Notes under the pieces: generated by a model
Told to the model about the DNA's origin: nothing
The model's input: the letters and a program-made list of their open reading frames with translations, nothing else
Databases searched by the model: none
Translations under genes and position numbers: made by a program
Part shown: in pieces, positions 18,953 through 28,376 of the stretch
Layout: the number at the start of each line of letters is the position of its first letter
Numbering within the stretch: the first letter of the stretch is position 1
From: Ardenticatenaceae bacterium
GTDB taxonomy: Bacteria; Chloroflexota; Anaerolineae; Promineifilales; Promineifilaceae
Assembly: GCA_020634435.1 (NCBI GenBank)
Contig: JACKBS010000007.1
Coordinates: 124,001-188,000 of the forward strand
Length of the DNA stretch: 64,000 bases
Direction: 5' to 3'

Positions 18953-20095
18953 TTAGGCAAATGCTTTGAGTGATTGTAGCAGAATAGAGGCAAAGCCTCG
19001 ATTAAGCAGTGAAGAGGGCGCTGAAACAACCGCTTTCATTCCGTTCTCGCGGACTTTGGCCATGTCTTTGTTCTGATAGGCGCGAAACGCGCCCACTATC
19101 CAGGTTCTGGCAACGGCTTGTCGTCTTAAGCGTTGTAAAAAGGCCAATTCATCGGGCAGATTCAGAAAGACTCGGTTGGTAAAGGTCATAGAATCGCCGG
19201 TCAGGTGATTCCAGGCATATGCAGCGATAATTTCCAGGAGCCGATCGGCGTTGTTTGCTGTGAGGGAAGGATCCATCTTGACTGCGTAGGACAGGTCAGA
19301 TTTGGCCTCTTGAATGGCATCTGCCCCATACGCCAAACAGGCAAATCCCATGTAGACTCGGGAATAAGCCGTTTCCTTGCTCATGCCTAAGGTGGAGGAA
19401 ACGTGCGGGTCGGCAAAAATCGTTTTTAGCATTGCCGTCTTGCCATCTTTGACGTGGGTCAAATTGCGTACGGAGTTGTTTCCATGCATTCGCTGCCGGA
19501 ATACAGGTTCTTTGACCCAGGCAATGCGGCAACCCACCTGTGCCAAGCGGAACCAGAGATAGGTATCTTCGGCTGGGGCTAGGTCATGGTTGAAGCCGCC
19601 AACCTGGTCAAACCAAGGCCGTTTCATCAACACCGCCGCCACATGAGCCATGGCCGCAAACAGCCAATCTTGAAGAACCGGCTGCGGATGATGCTGCCAC
19701 GGCCGCTCCGCCCGCACTAGTTCACCTGATTCCAATACCCTATCCCAACCGCTAATGACCATGCCGACATCGGGCTGCGTCTGCAGTGCCTGGACCTGAA
19801 CTTCAAGCTTACGCGGTAGGTACCAGTCATCATCGTCTAAAAAGGTGATAAATTCGCCCCGGCTGAGCGCCACCCCCTGGTTACGCGCCGCGCCGCGCTC
19901 CAGCTTCTCTTGCCGATGGTACTGAATGCGCCGATCCTGATAACCTGCGACGACAACGGCCGTATCATCCGTTGAACCATCGTCCACAATGATCAGTTCA
20001 AAATCGCCAAAGGTCTGATTAAGAACACTTTCAATAGCTTCTGACAGCAGCTTTGCGCGGTTGTAGGTGGGTATGATCACACTTACGAGGGGCAT
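18953..20095 (-). CDS. Glycosyltransferase family 2 with C-terminal helical extension
   Basis: A 380-residue protein. The GT-A domain begins PLVSVIIPTYNRAKLL and has VDDGSTDDTAVV near residue 36 and FITFLDDDDWYLP near 85 with the DDD metal site. The C-terminal 150 residues are helical and unlike a catalytic domain; they resemble the TPR-like tails of some capsule GT2 enzymes. I chose the ATG at 20095, four nucleotides after the sulfotransferase stop. A longer frame upstream would overlap that gene by 140 bases. Confidence 0.86.
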   Translation of the reverse strand: MPLVSVIIPTYNRAKLLSEAIESVLNQTFGDFELIIVDDGSTDDTAVVVAGYQDRRIQYHRQEKLERGAARNQGVALSRGEFITFLDDDDWYLPRKLEVQVQALQTQPDVGMVISGWDRVLESGELVRAERPWQHHPQPVLQDWLFAAMAHVAAVLMKRPWFDQVGGFNHDLAPAEDTYLWFRLAQVGCRIAWVKEPVFRQRMHGNNSVRNLTHVKDGKTAMLKTIFADPHVSSTLGMSKETAYSRVYMGFACLAYGADAIQEAKSDLSYAVKMDPSLTANNADRLLEIIAAYAWNHLTGDSMTFTNRVFLNLPDELAFLQRLRRQAVARTWIVGAFRAYQNKDMAKVRENGMKAVVSAPSSLLNRGFASILLQSLKAFA

Positions 20096-20099
20096 GGGA

Positions 20100-20936
20100 T
20101 TAATTGACAACAACTTCCGTAAGTGACGCCTGGAGGCGCTGCCATAACGCCTCACAAGCTGACTGGATGTCTGGGTCCATATCTGGGGGATCATCACGTC
20201 CGACGGAAGTGGCAAAAATGTCGGCGGCCATGCGGGGCTCAAATTTTAGATCTAGAAACTCACACGCCTCTTTTATTTCCTGGCCAGCATTATTTACCAG
20301 AGGTTCATAGCCAATCAGCTTTACCCGGCTGTCTTGCGCCAGGCCCAGGTCATAGTAGAGGGAATTGTAGAAGAGCCAATAAAGAGCCGCCGCAGACTCT
20401 GGACTCAGATAAGGTTTCCACAATCTTCGGATCATCGCTGCCGTTGTTTCGGGCGGCGCAATGGGCGCGAACTCGTCAAAATCATCGTTGATCCAGGAAT
20501 CAACGTGGGCCAGCCGATCAGACGGACCAAACTTTTTGACGGAGGAATTAATCACGTCGGTATAGTGCCGATAAACGAAAAACATACGGGCATCAGGGAA
20601 ACGGGCCAAATATTCGCAGCTGTGGGGTGTGGTGAGCACAGGCTTAAACAGAGCGATCTGCGCGTAACTGCGGTCAATTAGGTTTTCGATGACGTTTAGC
20701 GGACGAATGCGCCATTTCTCAAAGGCCGCCTGGTTGTCCTCATTAAAGGGGTCAACCGCCCAACTCCGGCCTAGACGGTGAATCAACATACTGGTTCCAG
20801 AACGACCGCAGCCCACAATAAAAGCGGGTTTTGTTTTTCTATTAGGGTTAGTCAGGCGCTGCCAAAAGAATCGGCGCCAACCGCGTCGTAATCGCAAACT
20901 CACAGGAATTCTCCAATTATTGGTTTCATTAGTCAA
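20100..20936 (-). CDS. Sulfotransferase family protein
   Basis: A 278-residue protein with the PAPS 5'-phosphosulfate loop GCGRSGTSMLIHRLG at residues 42-56 and a 3'-phosphate site RMFFVYRHYTDVINSS in the middle of the chain. It probably sulfates a sugar of the surface glycan. It belongs to a different branch from the sulfotransferase at 8.7-9.7 kb, since the loop sequences differ (GRSGTSM versus PRSGTVY). Its start overlaps the phosphodiesterase stop by eight bases. Confidence 0.82.
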   Translation of the reverse strand: MTNETNNWRIPVSLRLRRGWRRFFWQRLTNPNRKTKPAFIVGCGRSGTSMLIHRLGRSWAVDPFNEDNQAAFEKWRIRPLNVIENLIDRSYAQIALFKPVLTTPHSCEYLARFPDARMFFVYRHYTDVINSSVKKFGPSDRLAHVDSWINDDFDEFAPIAPPETTAAMIRRLWKPYLSPESAAALYWLFYNSLYYDLGLAQDSRVKLIGYEPLVNNAGQEIKEACEFLDLKFEPRMAADIFATSVGRDDPPDMDPDIQSACEALWQRLQASLTEVVVN

Positions 20937-22608
20937 GATATCCTAAGGCCCGAAGATGGCTAATCATCGCATCATCTTCATCGGTGGAATAAGCGCTTTC
21001 CTGTAAATTGATCTGGTCTTTGTCACCCGCCTGGCGGCGGATGGGCCGCTGGCTTAATTCCGGCGCGAGGAGTTCGCTCAAAACACGGCCGTCCCAATCC
21101 TCAGGCAGCGGTACGTCGTACATGTGCAGCAGCGTCGCGGGAATATCCATCAACTGCCCGTTGGCAGACGCCTGACCAACCTGAACGGCCGGACCCGTGA
21201 AAATGTACACACCGTCTGGGCTGTGCCAGCCATAGTCCTTATTTCGCTCAAACGTCACGAAGTAGCGGCTGTGCTGTTTTCCCTTGTGTGGCGCTGGCTG
21301 GCGCGTGCGAATGTTCCAGTGTGACCAATAAGCGTCAACAATAATATCCGGGGCGTAGTCCGCCGCTGGTCCCTCATACAGCTCATCTGAACTGAAAACG
21401 CTGCTAAACAAACGCTCCCCGGTATCTGGATCTTGAACCTGGGAGAGTTCGTCTTTGAGCCTGGCGAACAGCGCTTTTTTCTCGTCGGCCGACACGACCC
21501 CGTTGGGCTCCCGGTTGGCAACATTGAAATAAAGGAGACCGGAGTATAAGGAGCTGGGGAAAACGGCCGTACGGCCGTAATCCGGCATCGCACTCAGCTG
21601 CATGTGTGACTCGGCAAAGGGAATAGCGCTTTCAATTTTGGCCCAGAAACGTCTTTGAATCGACTGCGGCAGCCAGGGATAAACGGTCCGAATTAACCGG
21701 CGCAACGCCTTTTCTGGACGGCCAGACCAGCCCATGTGATCTTGCGACCAATGTTTTAGGATCCAGCTGAAAGCAGCCTTTTGCTGAGATGGAGTATTTT
21801 TGTAGTAAATACAGTAACCATGTTCACGCAGCCATACATTCAGCAAAAAATCGCCTTTGAGTCGGCTCGAACCATGATCAGAAATCAAAAATACATTATC
21901 GGGGTGAAAAGAATTGAGCAAAGCGGCAATGTCGGCGTCTGACTGAACGTAAGCTTCTTGCACCAACTCTAGAGTGGGCATTTTATGGTTGGCATGATCA
22001 GTAAGCATCAAGTTGATGGCCAACACATCTACTTGGTGTTCCTCAGCTAGCAGACCAGCCGCCTGCACCAGATATGCCTGATGTCGTTTCTCTGTCGCCA
22101 AAATTTCATCGGGCCGCCCAGAACGCAGTACGTCAGTAGAGACAACTGGATAATAGGCACCGAGCTGGCCTTCTACCCACTCCAGGGCTTCTGGTGGCCA
22201 AGTCAAATCCCGAGCGGAATCCGGCGTGCCAAAGCCACAAAGCATAAACCCATCAACGGGTGTGGGCGGGTGGGTAAAGGGAATATTTACCAGCCCCACC
22301 CGAATGCCAGCTTCGTTTAAATATTTCCAGAAGGGCGTACCCTGGCGCAGCGGCGCATTTACCGGTGTAAATTTATAATCGCCGGGTTTGCGCCAGAGCA
22401 TGTCGAACACGCCATGTTTGCCGGGGTTTTTAGCAGTAACAAGGGTGGACCAGGCGGTAGGTGTCCAGGGTGGCATTGTCGAATGCAGAATGCCCTGGGA
22501 ACCTGAATCGATGAGTTTTTGAATGGTGGGCAGCCGCCCCGCTTGCAGCAACGGGTCAAGATACTCCCAGCAAGCGGCGTCTAACCCAACGAGAAGTGTT
22601 TTTTCCAC
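20929..22608 (-). CDS. Type I phosphodiesterase/nucleotide pyrophosphatase-family enzyme
   Basis: A 559-residue alkaline-phosphatase-superfamily protein. LLVGLDAACWEYLDPLL holds the first metal Asp (Asp10), and PPWTPTAWSTLVTAKNPGKH holds the Thr nucleophile near residue 51, as in NPP enzymes (PTKTFPNH type). VFLISDHGSSRLKGDF supplies an Asp-His metal pair. No signal peptide is visible. The substrate is not known; hydrolysis or transfer of a phosphate group on a glycan intermediate is possible. Translation starts at GTG, six nucleotides after the Wzt stop. The protein ends LRALGYLD, the same kind of tail as the sulfatase-like protein at 12.3 kb (LRDLGYLE), so the two may share an evolutionary or targeting feature. 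Confidence 0.82.
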   Translation of the reverse strand: MEKTLLVGLDAACWEYLDPLLQAGRLPTIQKLIDSGSQGILHSTMPPWTPTAWSTLVTAKNPGKHGVFDMLWRKPGDYKFTPVNAPLRQGTPFWKYLNEAGIRVGLVNIPFTHPPTPVDGFMLCGFGTPDSARDLTWPPEALEWVEGQLGAYYPVVSTDVLRSGRPDEILATEKRHQAYLVQAAGLLAEEHQVDVLAINLMLTDHANHKMPTLELVQEAYVQSDADIAALLNSFHPDNVFLISDHGSSRLKGDFLLNVWLREHGYCIYYKNTPSQQKAAFSWILKHWSQDHMGWSGRPEKALRRLIRTVYPWLPQSIQRRFWAKIESAIPFAESHMQLSAMPDYGRTAVFPSSLYSGLLYFNVANREPNGVVSADEKKALFARLKDELSQVQDPDTGERLFSSVFSSDELYEGPAADYAPDIIVDAYWSHWNIRTRQPAPHKGKQHSRYFVTFERNKDYGWHSPDGVYIFTGPAVQVGQASANGQLMDIPATLLHMYDVPLPEDWDGRVLSELLAPELSQRPIRRQAGDKDQINLQESAYSTDEDDAMISHLRALGYLD

Positions 22609-22614
22609 TGAAAC

Positions 22615-23877
22615 TTAATCCTTGAAAGGCAATGTCCAACGGTGTGGCATACTCACGCTAATCTCTTGGAACGGTTTGACCACACGACCGTCTAACAACC
22701 CTTCCTGCACATCAAAAACGGCCGCTGCCTGCACATGATCCTGCCGTTCGCCACCACCGCGTATCAGAACGTCGATCCGATACCGCCCTGCAACCAGCAG
22801 CAGCGGCTCTATATCGCAGACAAACTTGTGGCCAATCGCCGGATCATATTGATCGGCTGGCCCTGGGGCATCGCTCTTAAAGGCCGTAATGCGCTGTCCA
22901 ATCTGGTTAAACACGGTGAAGACACAGGATATGGCCGGCATCGTACCGCTGACATGGAACACAAACCGAACTGGTTGCCCGGTCCGAGGGCTGGTAGGCA
23001 GGCCATCTTGATCAAGAATGTCAACGGCCGTTAGCTGCACCAACCCGCGCCCACGTCGATCGGTCCGCTCTTCAATTGGTTGTGATTCCGCCGCTTCCAG
23101 CGTTCGTAAATAGATATCGGCCGCTTCGGCCATTGAGGTATCAGCTACCATCTGGCCATTCTGCAGCAAAATACCGCGCTGGCACAGCTTCTGCATAATG
23201 CCCATGTTGTGGCTGACAAATAAAATGGTTCGCCCTTCTCCGGCCACACTGCTCATCTTGCCCAGGCATTTCCGCTGAAAGGCAATATCACCCACGGCCA
23301 GAACCTCGTCAATCATCAAAATCTCAGGTTCCAGATGAGCCGCGACGGCAAAAGCCAGGCGAACATACATACCGCTGGAGTAATGTTTCACTGGCGTGTC
23401 CAAAAACTTTTCGATTTCCGCAAAGGCCACGATTTCGTCGAACTTGCGATCAATCTCAAACTTCTTCATGCCCAGGATAGCGCCGTTTAGATAGGTATTT
23501 TCCCGGCCAGTGAGTTCTGGATGAAACCCAGTGCCTACTTCAAGCAGAGAGCCAACACGGCCGTAAATCGTTGCTTCACCGCTTGTCGGATCAGTAATCT
23601 GCGACAACACCTTAAGCAACGTGCTCTTACCAGCCCCATTTCGGCCAATAATACCAACCACTTCGCCGGGTTGAACCTGGAAGGAAATATCCTTCAAAGC
23701 CCAAAGAGCCGTTTCGGTATCATTGTTTGCTTGCAATCTTAAAAGCCGTTTTGCTCTCCGCAGGGGTGCCCCTAGCGTGTGAATAACTTGGTCACCTAGC
23801 CGCGAATAGCGTCTCTCGGCACTCCCAAGCTGATATTCTTTGCTCAGCCTTTGAACTTGAATAACTGGTGTGTTCAT
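22615..23877 (-). CDS. wzt: Polysaccharide ABC exporter ATP-binding subunit (Wzt) with C-terminal carbohydrate-binding domain
   Basis: A 420-residue ABC ATPase. Walker A GRNGAGKST is at 78-86, the signature YSSGMYVRLAFA starts at 166, Walker B ILMIDEVLAVGD at 186-197, and the H-loop sits in FVSHNMG. Residues 260-420 form a beta-rich Wzt_C domain, which in O9a-type systems recognises the finished non-reducing end of the glycan. Working with the permease at 23.9 kb it would flip an undecaprenyl-linked polysaccharide across the membrane. The extended C-terminal domain suggests export coupled to a terminal modification such as methylation, sulfation or acylation, all of which have candidate enzymes nearby. 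Confidence 0.93.
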   Translation of the reverse strand: MNTPVIQVQRLSKEYQLGSAERRYSRLGDQVIHTLGAPLRRAKRLLRLQANNDTETALWALKDISFQVQPGEVVGIIGRNGAGKSTLLKVLSQITDPTSGEATIYGRVGSLLEVGTGFHPELTGRENTYLNGAILGMKKFEIDRKFDEIVAFAEIEKFLDTPVKHYSSGMYVRLAFAVAAHLEPEILMIDEVLAVGDIAFQRKCLGKMSSVAGEGRTILFVSHNMGIMQKLCQRGILLQNGQMVADTSMAEAADIYLRTLEAAESQPIEERTDRRGRGLVQLTAVDILDQDGLPTSPRTGQPVRFVFHVSGTMPAISCVFTVFNQIGQRITAFKSDAPGPADQYDPAIGHKFVCDIEPLLLVAGRYRIDVLIRGGGERQDHVQAAAVFDVQEGLLDGRVVKPFQEISVSMPHRWTLPFKD

Positions 23878-23885
23878 TTGGATGT

Positions 23886-24770
23886 CTATACGATGTCAGC
23901 AAACGATCTTTCCGTTCGCCGAAAATAGATCGTTCCACTAATGAGTAGAAATAAAGCAACCAGGGAAGAAACAATAATAATCGGTCCTGGTGTGGTATCC
24001 GTTCCAAGCAACGCCCAGCGGAAACCCTCCACTACGCCGACCATCGGATTTAAGCTGTAAATGATCTTCCACTGCTCTGGTACAATGCTGCTTGAATAAG
24101 CAATAGGCGTTAGGAAGAGCCAGGATTGCACCAAAAAGGGCACTATGTAGCGAACATCACGAAACCGTACGTTCAAGGCAGCAAACCATAAACTGGCTCC
24201 TAGAGATGTCACCAAGGCTAGCAGCAATAGGAGTGGCAACCAGACAATGTTACCTGTCGGGACAATCTGGTAGAAGAACATCATGGTAATGAGGACAGCT
24301 AAAGCCAAGGTGAAATCGACCAAACCAGCCATGACGGTTGCGACAGGCAGTGTCAGGCGCGGAAAGTAGGTTTTCTTGACCATTCCAGCATTCGAAACCA
24401 CACTGTTTGTTGCCTGTGTCAGGCCATTGGCAAAAAAGGTCCAGGGCACCAGAGCCGCGTAGGCAAAAACAGGATACGGCAGGTCATCAGAGGGCACTTG
24501 CGCTAGACGGCCAAAGAAAACACTAAAGACAACCATCGTGAGGAACGGCTGCAGAATAGCCCAGGCCGCGCCCAAAATAGTCTGCTTGTAGCGTACCTTC
24601 AGATCGCGCCAGACAAAGAAGTACAACAGCTCGCGATAGCGCCACAGTTCGCCCAATTTAAGCGAAGCCCAGCCACTATTGGGCCTGATTCTAACAACAA
24701 CTTCTTTATTGATTGTTGGCTCATAGCCAACTGCCTCAGTTATAGGTGCTTCCACGATTCTAGAGTCCAT
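23886..24770 (-). CDS. wzm: Polysaccharide ABC exporter permease (Wzm, ABC-2 type)
   Basis: A 294-residue integral membrane protein with six predicted helices and the ABC-2 hallmark FFVWRDLKVRYKQTILGAAW near residue 53, which includes the cytoplasmic coupling region. The order LGASLWFAALNVRFRDVRY and FLTPIAYSSS is typical of Wzm/KpsM/TagG proteins. It forms the channel of the exporter with the Wzt subunit eight nucleotides downstream. Confidence 0.92.
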   Translation of the reverse strand: MDSRIVEAPITEAVGYEPTINKEVVVRIRPNSGWASLKLGELWRYRELLYFFVWRDLKVRYKQTILGAAWAILQPFLTMVVFSVFFGRLAQVPSDDLPYPVFAYAALVPWTFFANGLTQATNSVVSNAGMVKKTYFPRLTLPVATVMAGLVDFTLALAVLITMMFFYQIVPTGNIVWLPLLLLLALVTSLGASLWFAALNVRFRDVRYIVPFLVQSWLFLTPIAYSSSIVPEQWKIIYSLNPMVGVVEGFRWALLGTDTTPGPIIIVSSLVALFLLISGTIYFRRTERSFADIV

Positions 24771-24773
24771 AGT

Positions 24774-25856
24774 TTATCCAAACAATATACGATATCTGTG
24801 CCGCACGGCCGATCTTCTCACTGCTTCCATCAAAAGCAGGGGCACTCCAATGCCAACGATTAGAAGTATCAGAAAGTAAATAAGCTGATGTCCTAGAAGA
24901 CCCGGTGTGAAGCGATACATCAGGACAGATGCTACATAAACTGAAGGAATATTGCCCAGATAAATGCCCAGCGATTTTGTCCCAATATCAGCAATTTGGT
25001 TCGCAAAAGGCATCTGGCTTTTATCAAATGCCAGGTAGGTCAATATGATAAATAGAGAGTACGGAAACTTAGTCAACCCGCCAAACCCGGGGCCAAGCCA
25101 TTCTGGTCCAGTCATTTGATCAACAACTGCATACTCTACTAGGACGAGAACGGCCGTAACAATCGTCGCCGCCAACAGATGCCACCGGTAGCGAATCAAA
25201 TAAGGTTTGAACTGAGTTAAGTTGAGACCTATCACCACGCCAAATGGGAACCAGAAGGGCAACACTACAAGGAAGAACCAGTTTGGTAGATAAGATTCGA
25301 TCTGCAAAGCTGCACCTGAACCAAATGTTGCCTGGTATTCCAACACAGAATTGAGCAAACCAATCAGATAAATACCGATGAGCAGCAGTTTCCAATTGCG
25401 CTTAGCCATAACAATAATAAATGGTGCGACCAAGTAGAATTGGATAAGCAAAGGAATCCAATGGTAGGGAGTGAGCACATCGTCAATGCTCCGCGGGATG
25501 TCTCTTAAGAGGATGTAACGGATAGCTGTCCACAGCAGAAACGGTGCTAAGAGCAACTTGATTCTAGAGAATACCATGCTCCAACTGACCGTCGAGCGAT
25601 TCCCTTTTGCCATCACGCCGACAAAGTATCCCGAGATGAAGAAAAAGGCCGGGCCAGCAAAAGGTAGCAGCAGGCGGATGAGCATGAGCACATAATAGTT
25701 AAAGCTACCTAACTGATCATAGTTAGGCACCGTTACAGGCAAATAGCGGTCAGTCCACGAGAACATGGCTTGCAAAGAGTAAGCTGCAGAGTGATGCGCA
25801 GCAACCGCAATAATTGCTATTCCATTCAACCATAAGAGTCTTTTACTCATACTCAT
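24774..25856 (-). CDS. Acyltransferase-3 family membrane protein
   Basis: A 360-residue protein with about ten membrane helices. LLWLNGIAIIAVAAHHSAAY at the N terminus has the family's conserved His pair, and FFFISGYFVGVM with FSRIKLLLAPFLLW follows, as in OafA/WecH/EpsF-type O-acyltransferases. It would O-acetylate or succinylate a sugar of the glycan using a cytosolic acyl donor. The gene abuts the Wzm gene (three bases). Confidence 0.84.
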   Translation of the reverse strand: MSMSKRLLWLNGIAIIAVAAHHSAAYSLQAMFSWTDRYLPVTVPNYDQLGSFNYYVLMLIRLLLPFAGPAFFFISGYFVGVMAKGNRSTVSWSMVFSRIKLLLAPFLLWTAIRYILLRDIPRSIDDVLTPYHWIPLLIQFYLVAPFIIVMAKRNWKLLLIGIYLIGLLNSVLEYQATFGSGAALQIESYLPNWFFLVVLPFWFPFGVVIGLNLTQFKPYLIRYRWHLLAATIVTAVLVLVEYAVVDQMTGPEWLGPGFGGLTKFPYSLFIILTYLAFDKSQMPFANQIADIGTKSLGIYLGNIPSVYVASVLMYRFTPGLLGHQLIYFLILLIVGIGVPLLLMEAVRRSAVRHRYRILFG

Positions 25857-26180
25857 AAGAATTTCTCCAGATCAGGCGTTAATCTACAAGCCAGTGTAAG
25901 CAAGATAAGAAGTAAGGGGGGCCAAAGTAGAGGCGAACTTAAGTTTTTGTTTTAACGAGACCTTTACGGCTCTGACTCCCAGTCTCAGAAGAATCTTTTA
26001 TGATAAGCCACACTCTTAAACAAAAGAGAGTCTTGTAGATTATTTTGGCTTCAACTTACAGTATCTCTTACCGCGAACAGGCAATTACATAAAGAGGAAG
26101 GAAATACCAATGCTCTTCAGGCAAGCAAAGTTCACCTTCAAGACAGGTTCAGCTTCGTTTTTTCCGAGTGGCGGATCTGT
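25857..26180. other. 324-bp spacer with no recognised gene
   Basis: AT-rich spacer upstream of the acyltransferase gene. I see no open frame of convincing length, no clear hairpin and no ACGGCCGT copy. It probably holds the promoter for the export/acyltransferase part of the locus, but I cannot point to boxes. Confidence 0.4.
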
Positions 26181-26897
26181 TTATATTTTGCGCCGCAGAA
26201 CCAAGTAATTTGCTGGGACAGCACCTACTTTACCGTCTTCTAGCGGTATGGTGGGTAAAGAGACATCTTCACCACTGGCAAGCAATTCCCACCTCTCGCT
26301 AGGAAAGTAGCTTTCCTGGTCGCTTGCATTATTGAAGCCAGTTGGTTGAACCACCTTGGGGAAACGAATCGAACCGTCTCGATTGATGGAGCGCACATAG
26401 GTTAATGCTTCAACCGTCAATTCGATCAAATAAAGTGTCCCTTCTGTGCCGAGGAGGGTTTCAATAGTGGAGACAAACTGTTCCCGATCTTTTTTGTCGA
26501 TCACATGGAATACGCCTCTGACGTAGATGTTCATGTCGCCGATTTCATCGTGAAGAGCAACTGCTTCATCGGCGTTGAGCGCATTGAACACACGCCAATC
26601 AACACGGCCGTTATCGTCATTTGATTGTCGAGCATGATCAACCACGGCCGGAGAAACATCCACACCAATCACCCGGTTAAAATGTTGGGCCATAAAGCTG
26701 GTTTGTTTCCCGCTGCCACAACCCAGGTCGAGCAGAGGCAAATCTTGATTAATAAAAGGACGGAAACGCTCTATCTCTTCCCCGGCAAACCGCTCTGGTT
26801 CACTTTCCCACAGAACACGCCCCTGCAAATTGTTGTCAACAATGTGTCTCCAATAACTATCCCAATGTTGACGGTAACGCATCGTTTTTTGGTTCAT
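26181..26897 (-). CDS. Class I SAM-dependent methyltransferase
   Basis: A 238-residue Rossmann methyltransferase. LLDLGCGSGKQTSFMAQ is SAM motif I near residue 55, and VIGVDVSPAVVDHA supplies the acidic motif II residue. YVRGVFHVIDKKDR corresponds to motif III. I set the start at the ATG at 26897 because GAGGAAGGA lies five bases upstream; an upstream TTG frame has no such site. It may O-methylate a sugar, for example a terminal residue read by the Wzt C-terminal domain, or methylate a small molecule made by the neighbouring carrier-protein genes. The substrate cannot be told. Confidence 0.8.
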   Translation of the reverse strand: MNQKTMRYRQHWDSYWRHIVDNNLQGRVLWESEPERFAGEEIERFRPFINQDLPLLDLGCGSGKQTSFMAQHFNRVIGVDVSPAVVDHARQSNDDNGRVDWRVFNALNADEAVALHDEIGDMNIYVRGVFHVIDKKDREQFVSTIETLLGTEGTLYLIELTVEALTYVRSINRDGSIRFPKVVQPTGFNNASDQESYFPSERWELLASGEDVSLPTIPLEDGKVGAVPANYLVLRRKI

Positions 26898-27002
26898 ACA
26901 GTCCTTCCTCGACAATCAGTGACTTTTTATAATAAACTTCCGGCAGAGCCTCAGAAATCTCACTCCAATTATAATAAGCTGCCAGCTAGATGCGGCAGAT
27001 TG

Positions 27003-28376
27003 CTACACTTGTTTTTTTTGCCGCATGAATAGAAAAACGGCCGTAAATAGTACAATCGCTATTGCAAACCCAATAAGGATACCTATCTGCATCGCACTGT
27101 CAGTTGCGGTCGCCTGTTCACCAGTGACCGTTAGATTTGGTTGTTCTGAGTCAGATGTGAGATTGTTTTGAGCAATTTCGTCTCCCCCCTGCTCTTCGGA
27201 AAGCTCACTATCCGAATCTAGATTTGAGCCCTCCAACGTTAATGTCTTGGCCATGGCTTCCGCCGAAACATCTTCTTGTGTCGCCTTTAAACGATAGTAA
27301 TAAAGCGTATTTGGCGCTAGACCTTCGTCTGTAAATTGGCTATCTTCTGGCCTAACTCTGGCAATGGTTCGCCATCCCGTCGTACCATCTAAGCTGCGCT
27401 CCAAGCTAAATCCGCGGGAATTACTTTCACTCGCGTTCCAGGTCAAAGCGATTTCCGTGGCTGATACCGGTTCAGCCATTAGGGTAGTTACTGGTGATTC
27501 GGCCATTTCAGCTTCAATTGCCTCATCACCATTCCCTGGTGTCGTATTTGGCGCTATGGTGGGTGCGGCCGCCGCATCAGGCACATCTGTGGCCTCCAGC
27601 GTGGCGACCTCCCCTGTTGCTCCTCCCGTTGTGACCATTGGCGTGCCAACTGGAAGAGGAAGACCGGGTTCATTTGTTTCTTCTGTAGCAAAATAAAGAC
27701 CGGTTATCTTAAATCCTACCCCGCGGATCATATGCCATTCAGGCAGACGAGATTGAATCTCTACTTTATAAAAGGGAAAACCCTGCTCAATTGGCCTTTC
27801 GATAAAACCCGTGTCTTCCCACAAGTCGGTCACATCTCTGCTGTCAGGCACAATCTGTTCCGATTGCGAATGGTACAGTGGAACCCAAACGAGTGTCCAC
27901 GGACCATCAGCCGAGTCACTGCCGTAGATATTGACAGCACCAACCTCAACACGATGACTCACATAGTAGGTAAAAAACTTGAGATTGCGCTGCGTTGGAT
28001 CGGCTGAAACGACCTGGTAAGCAAAGACATCTATGTTAGGATAAAGAATCCCGGCTTGTTCGGCCCATCGAGCGGCCGTTCCACACGACTGCTCACCTGG
28101 CGGACACTTACCCGAAACCACAACATCAGGCGCCGGGTTGGACGCTTTCTGACTTGGTCCCCAGCTTACCCCGTCCGTATATTGCTGAGTCCATCCATCA
28201 AAACCTGGCTGCGACGAATCGCTGGAGCTCCGAAACCAGGGATTTGTTAGCAAGTTGTCATTCGGCAGTTCAGGTACAGGAAATGCGTACGAGACGCCTG
28301 TAGATAGAAATGCCAGAATAACAGCTGCCAAAACGAGAGGAACGAGCCGGACAAAAAACGCTTTTTTCAGCTTCAT
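27003..28376 (-). CDS. Surface protein with fibronectin type III domain and C-terminal membrane anchor
   Basis: A 457-residue protein from the ATG at 28376. An N-terminal signal peptide (LVPLVLAAVILAFLSTGVSYA) is followed by a region of about 200 residues resembling a carbohydrate-binding or discoidin-like sandwich (NLLTNPWFRSSSD). A Thr/Pro-rich stretch precedes an FnIII domain (SATEIALTWNASESNSRGF through TLYYYRLKA). A C-terminal helix of about 22 residues ends in RQKKQV. It is probably exported and anchored with the domain outside. A TTG 12 codons upstream is an alternative start. The gene has no known partner; it lies between the methyltransferase and the acyl carrier protein. Confidence 0.7.
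   Translation of the reverse strand: MKLKKAFFVRLVPLVLAAVILAFLSTGVSYAFPVPELPNDNLLTNPWFRSSSDSSQPGFDGWTQQYTDGVSWGPSQKASNPAPDVVVSGKCPPGEQSCGTAARWAEQAGILYPNIDVFAYQVVSADPTQRNLKFFTYYVSHRVEVGAVNIYGSDSADGPWTLVWVPLYHSQSEQIVPDSRDVTDLWEDTGFIERPIEQGFPFYKVEIQSRLPEWHMIRGVGFKITGLYFATEETNEPGLPLPVGTPMVTTGGATGEVATLEATDVPDAAAAPTIAPNTTPGNGDEAIEAEMAESPVTTLMAEPVSATEIALTWNASESNSRGFSLERSLDGTTGWRTIARVRPEDSQFTDEGLAPNTLYYYRLKATQEDVSAEAMAKTLTLEGSNLDSDSELSEEQGGDEIAQNNLTSDSEQPNLTVTGEQATATDSAMQIGILIGFAIAIVLFTAVFLFMRQKKQV

Noticed and set aside
20093..20242. Longer N terminus for the GT2 gene at 18953
   Set aside because: It would overlap the sulfotransferase gene by 140 bases; the ATG at 20095, right at the conserved strand, lies four bases after that gene's stop.
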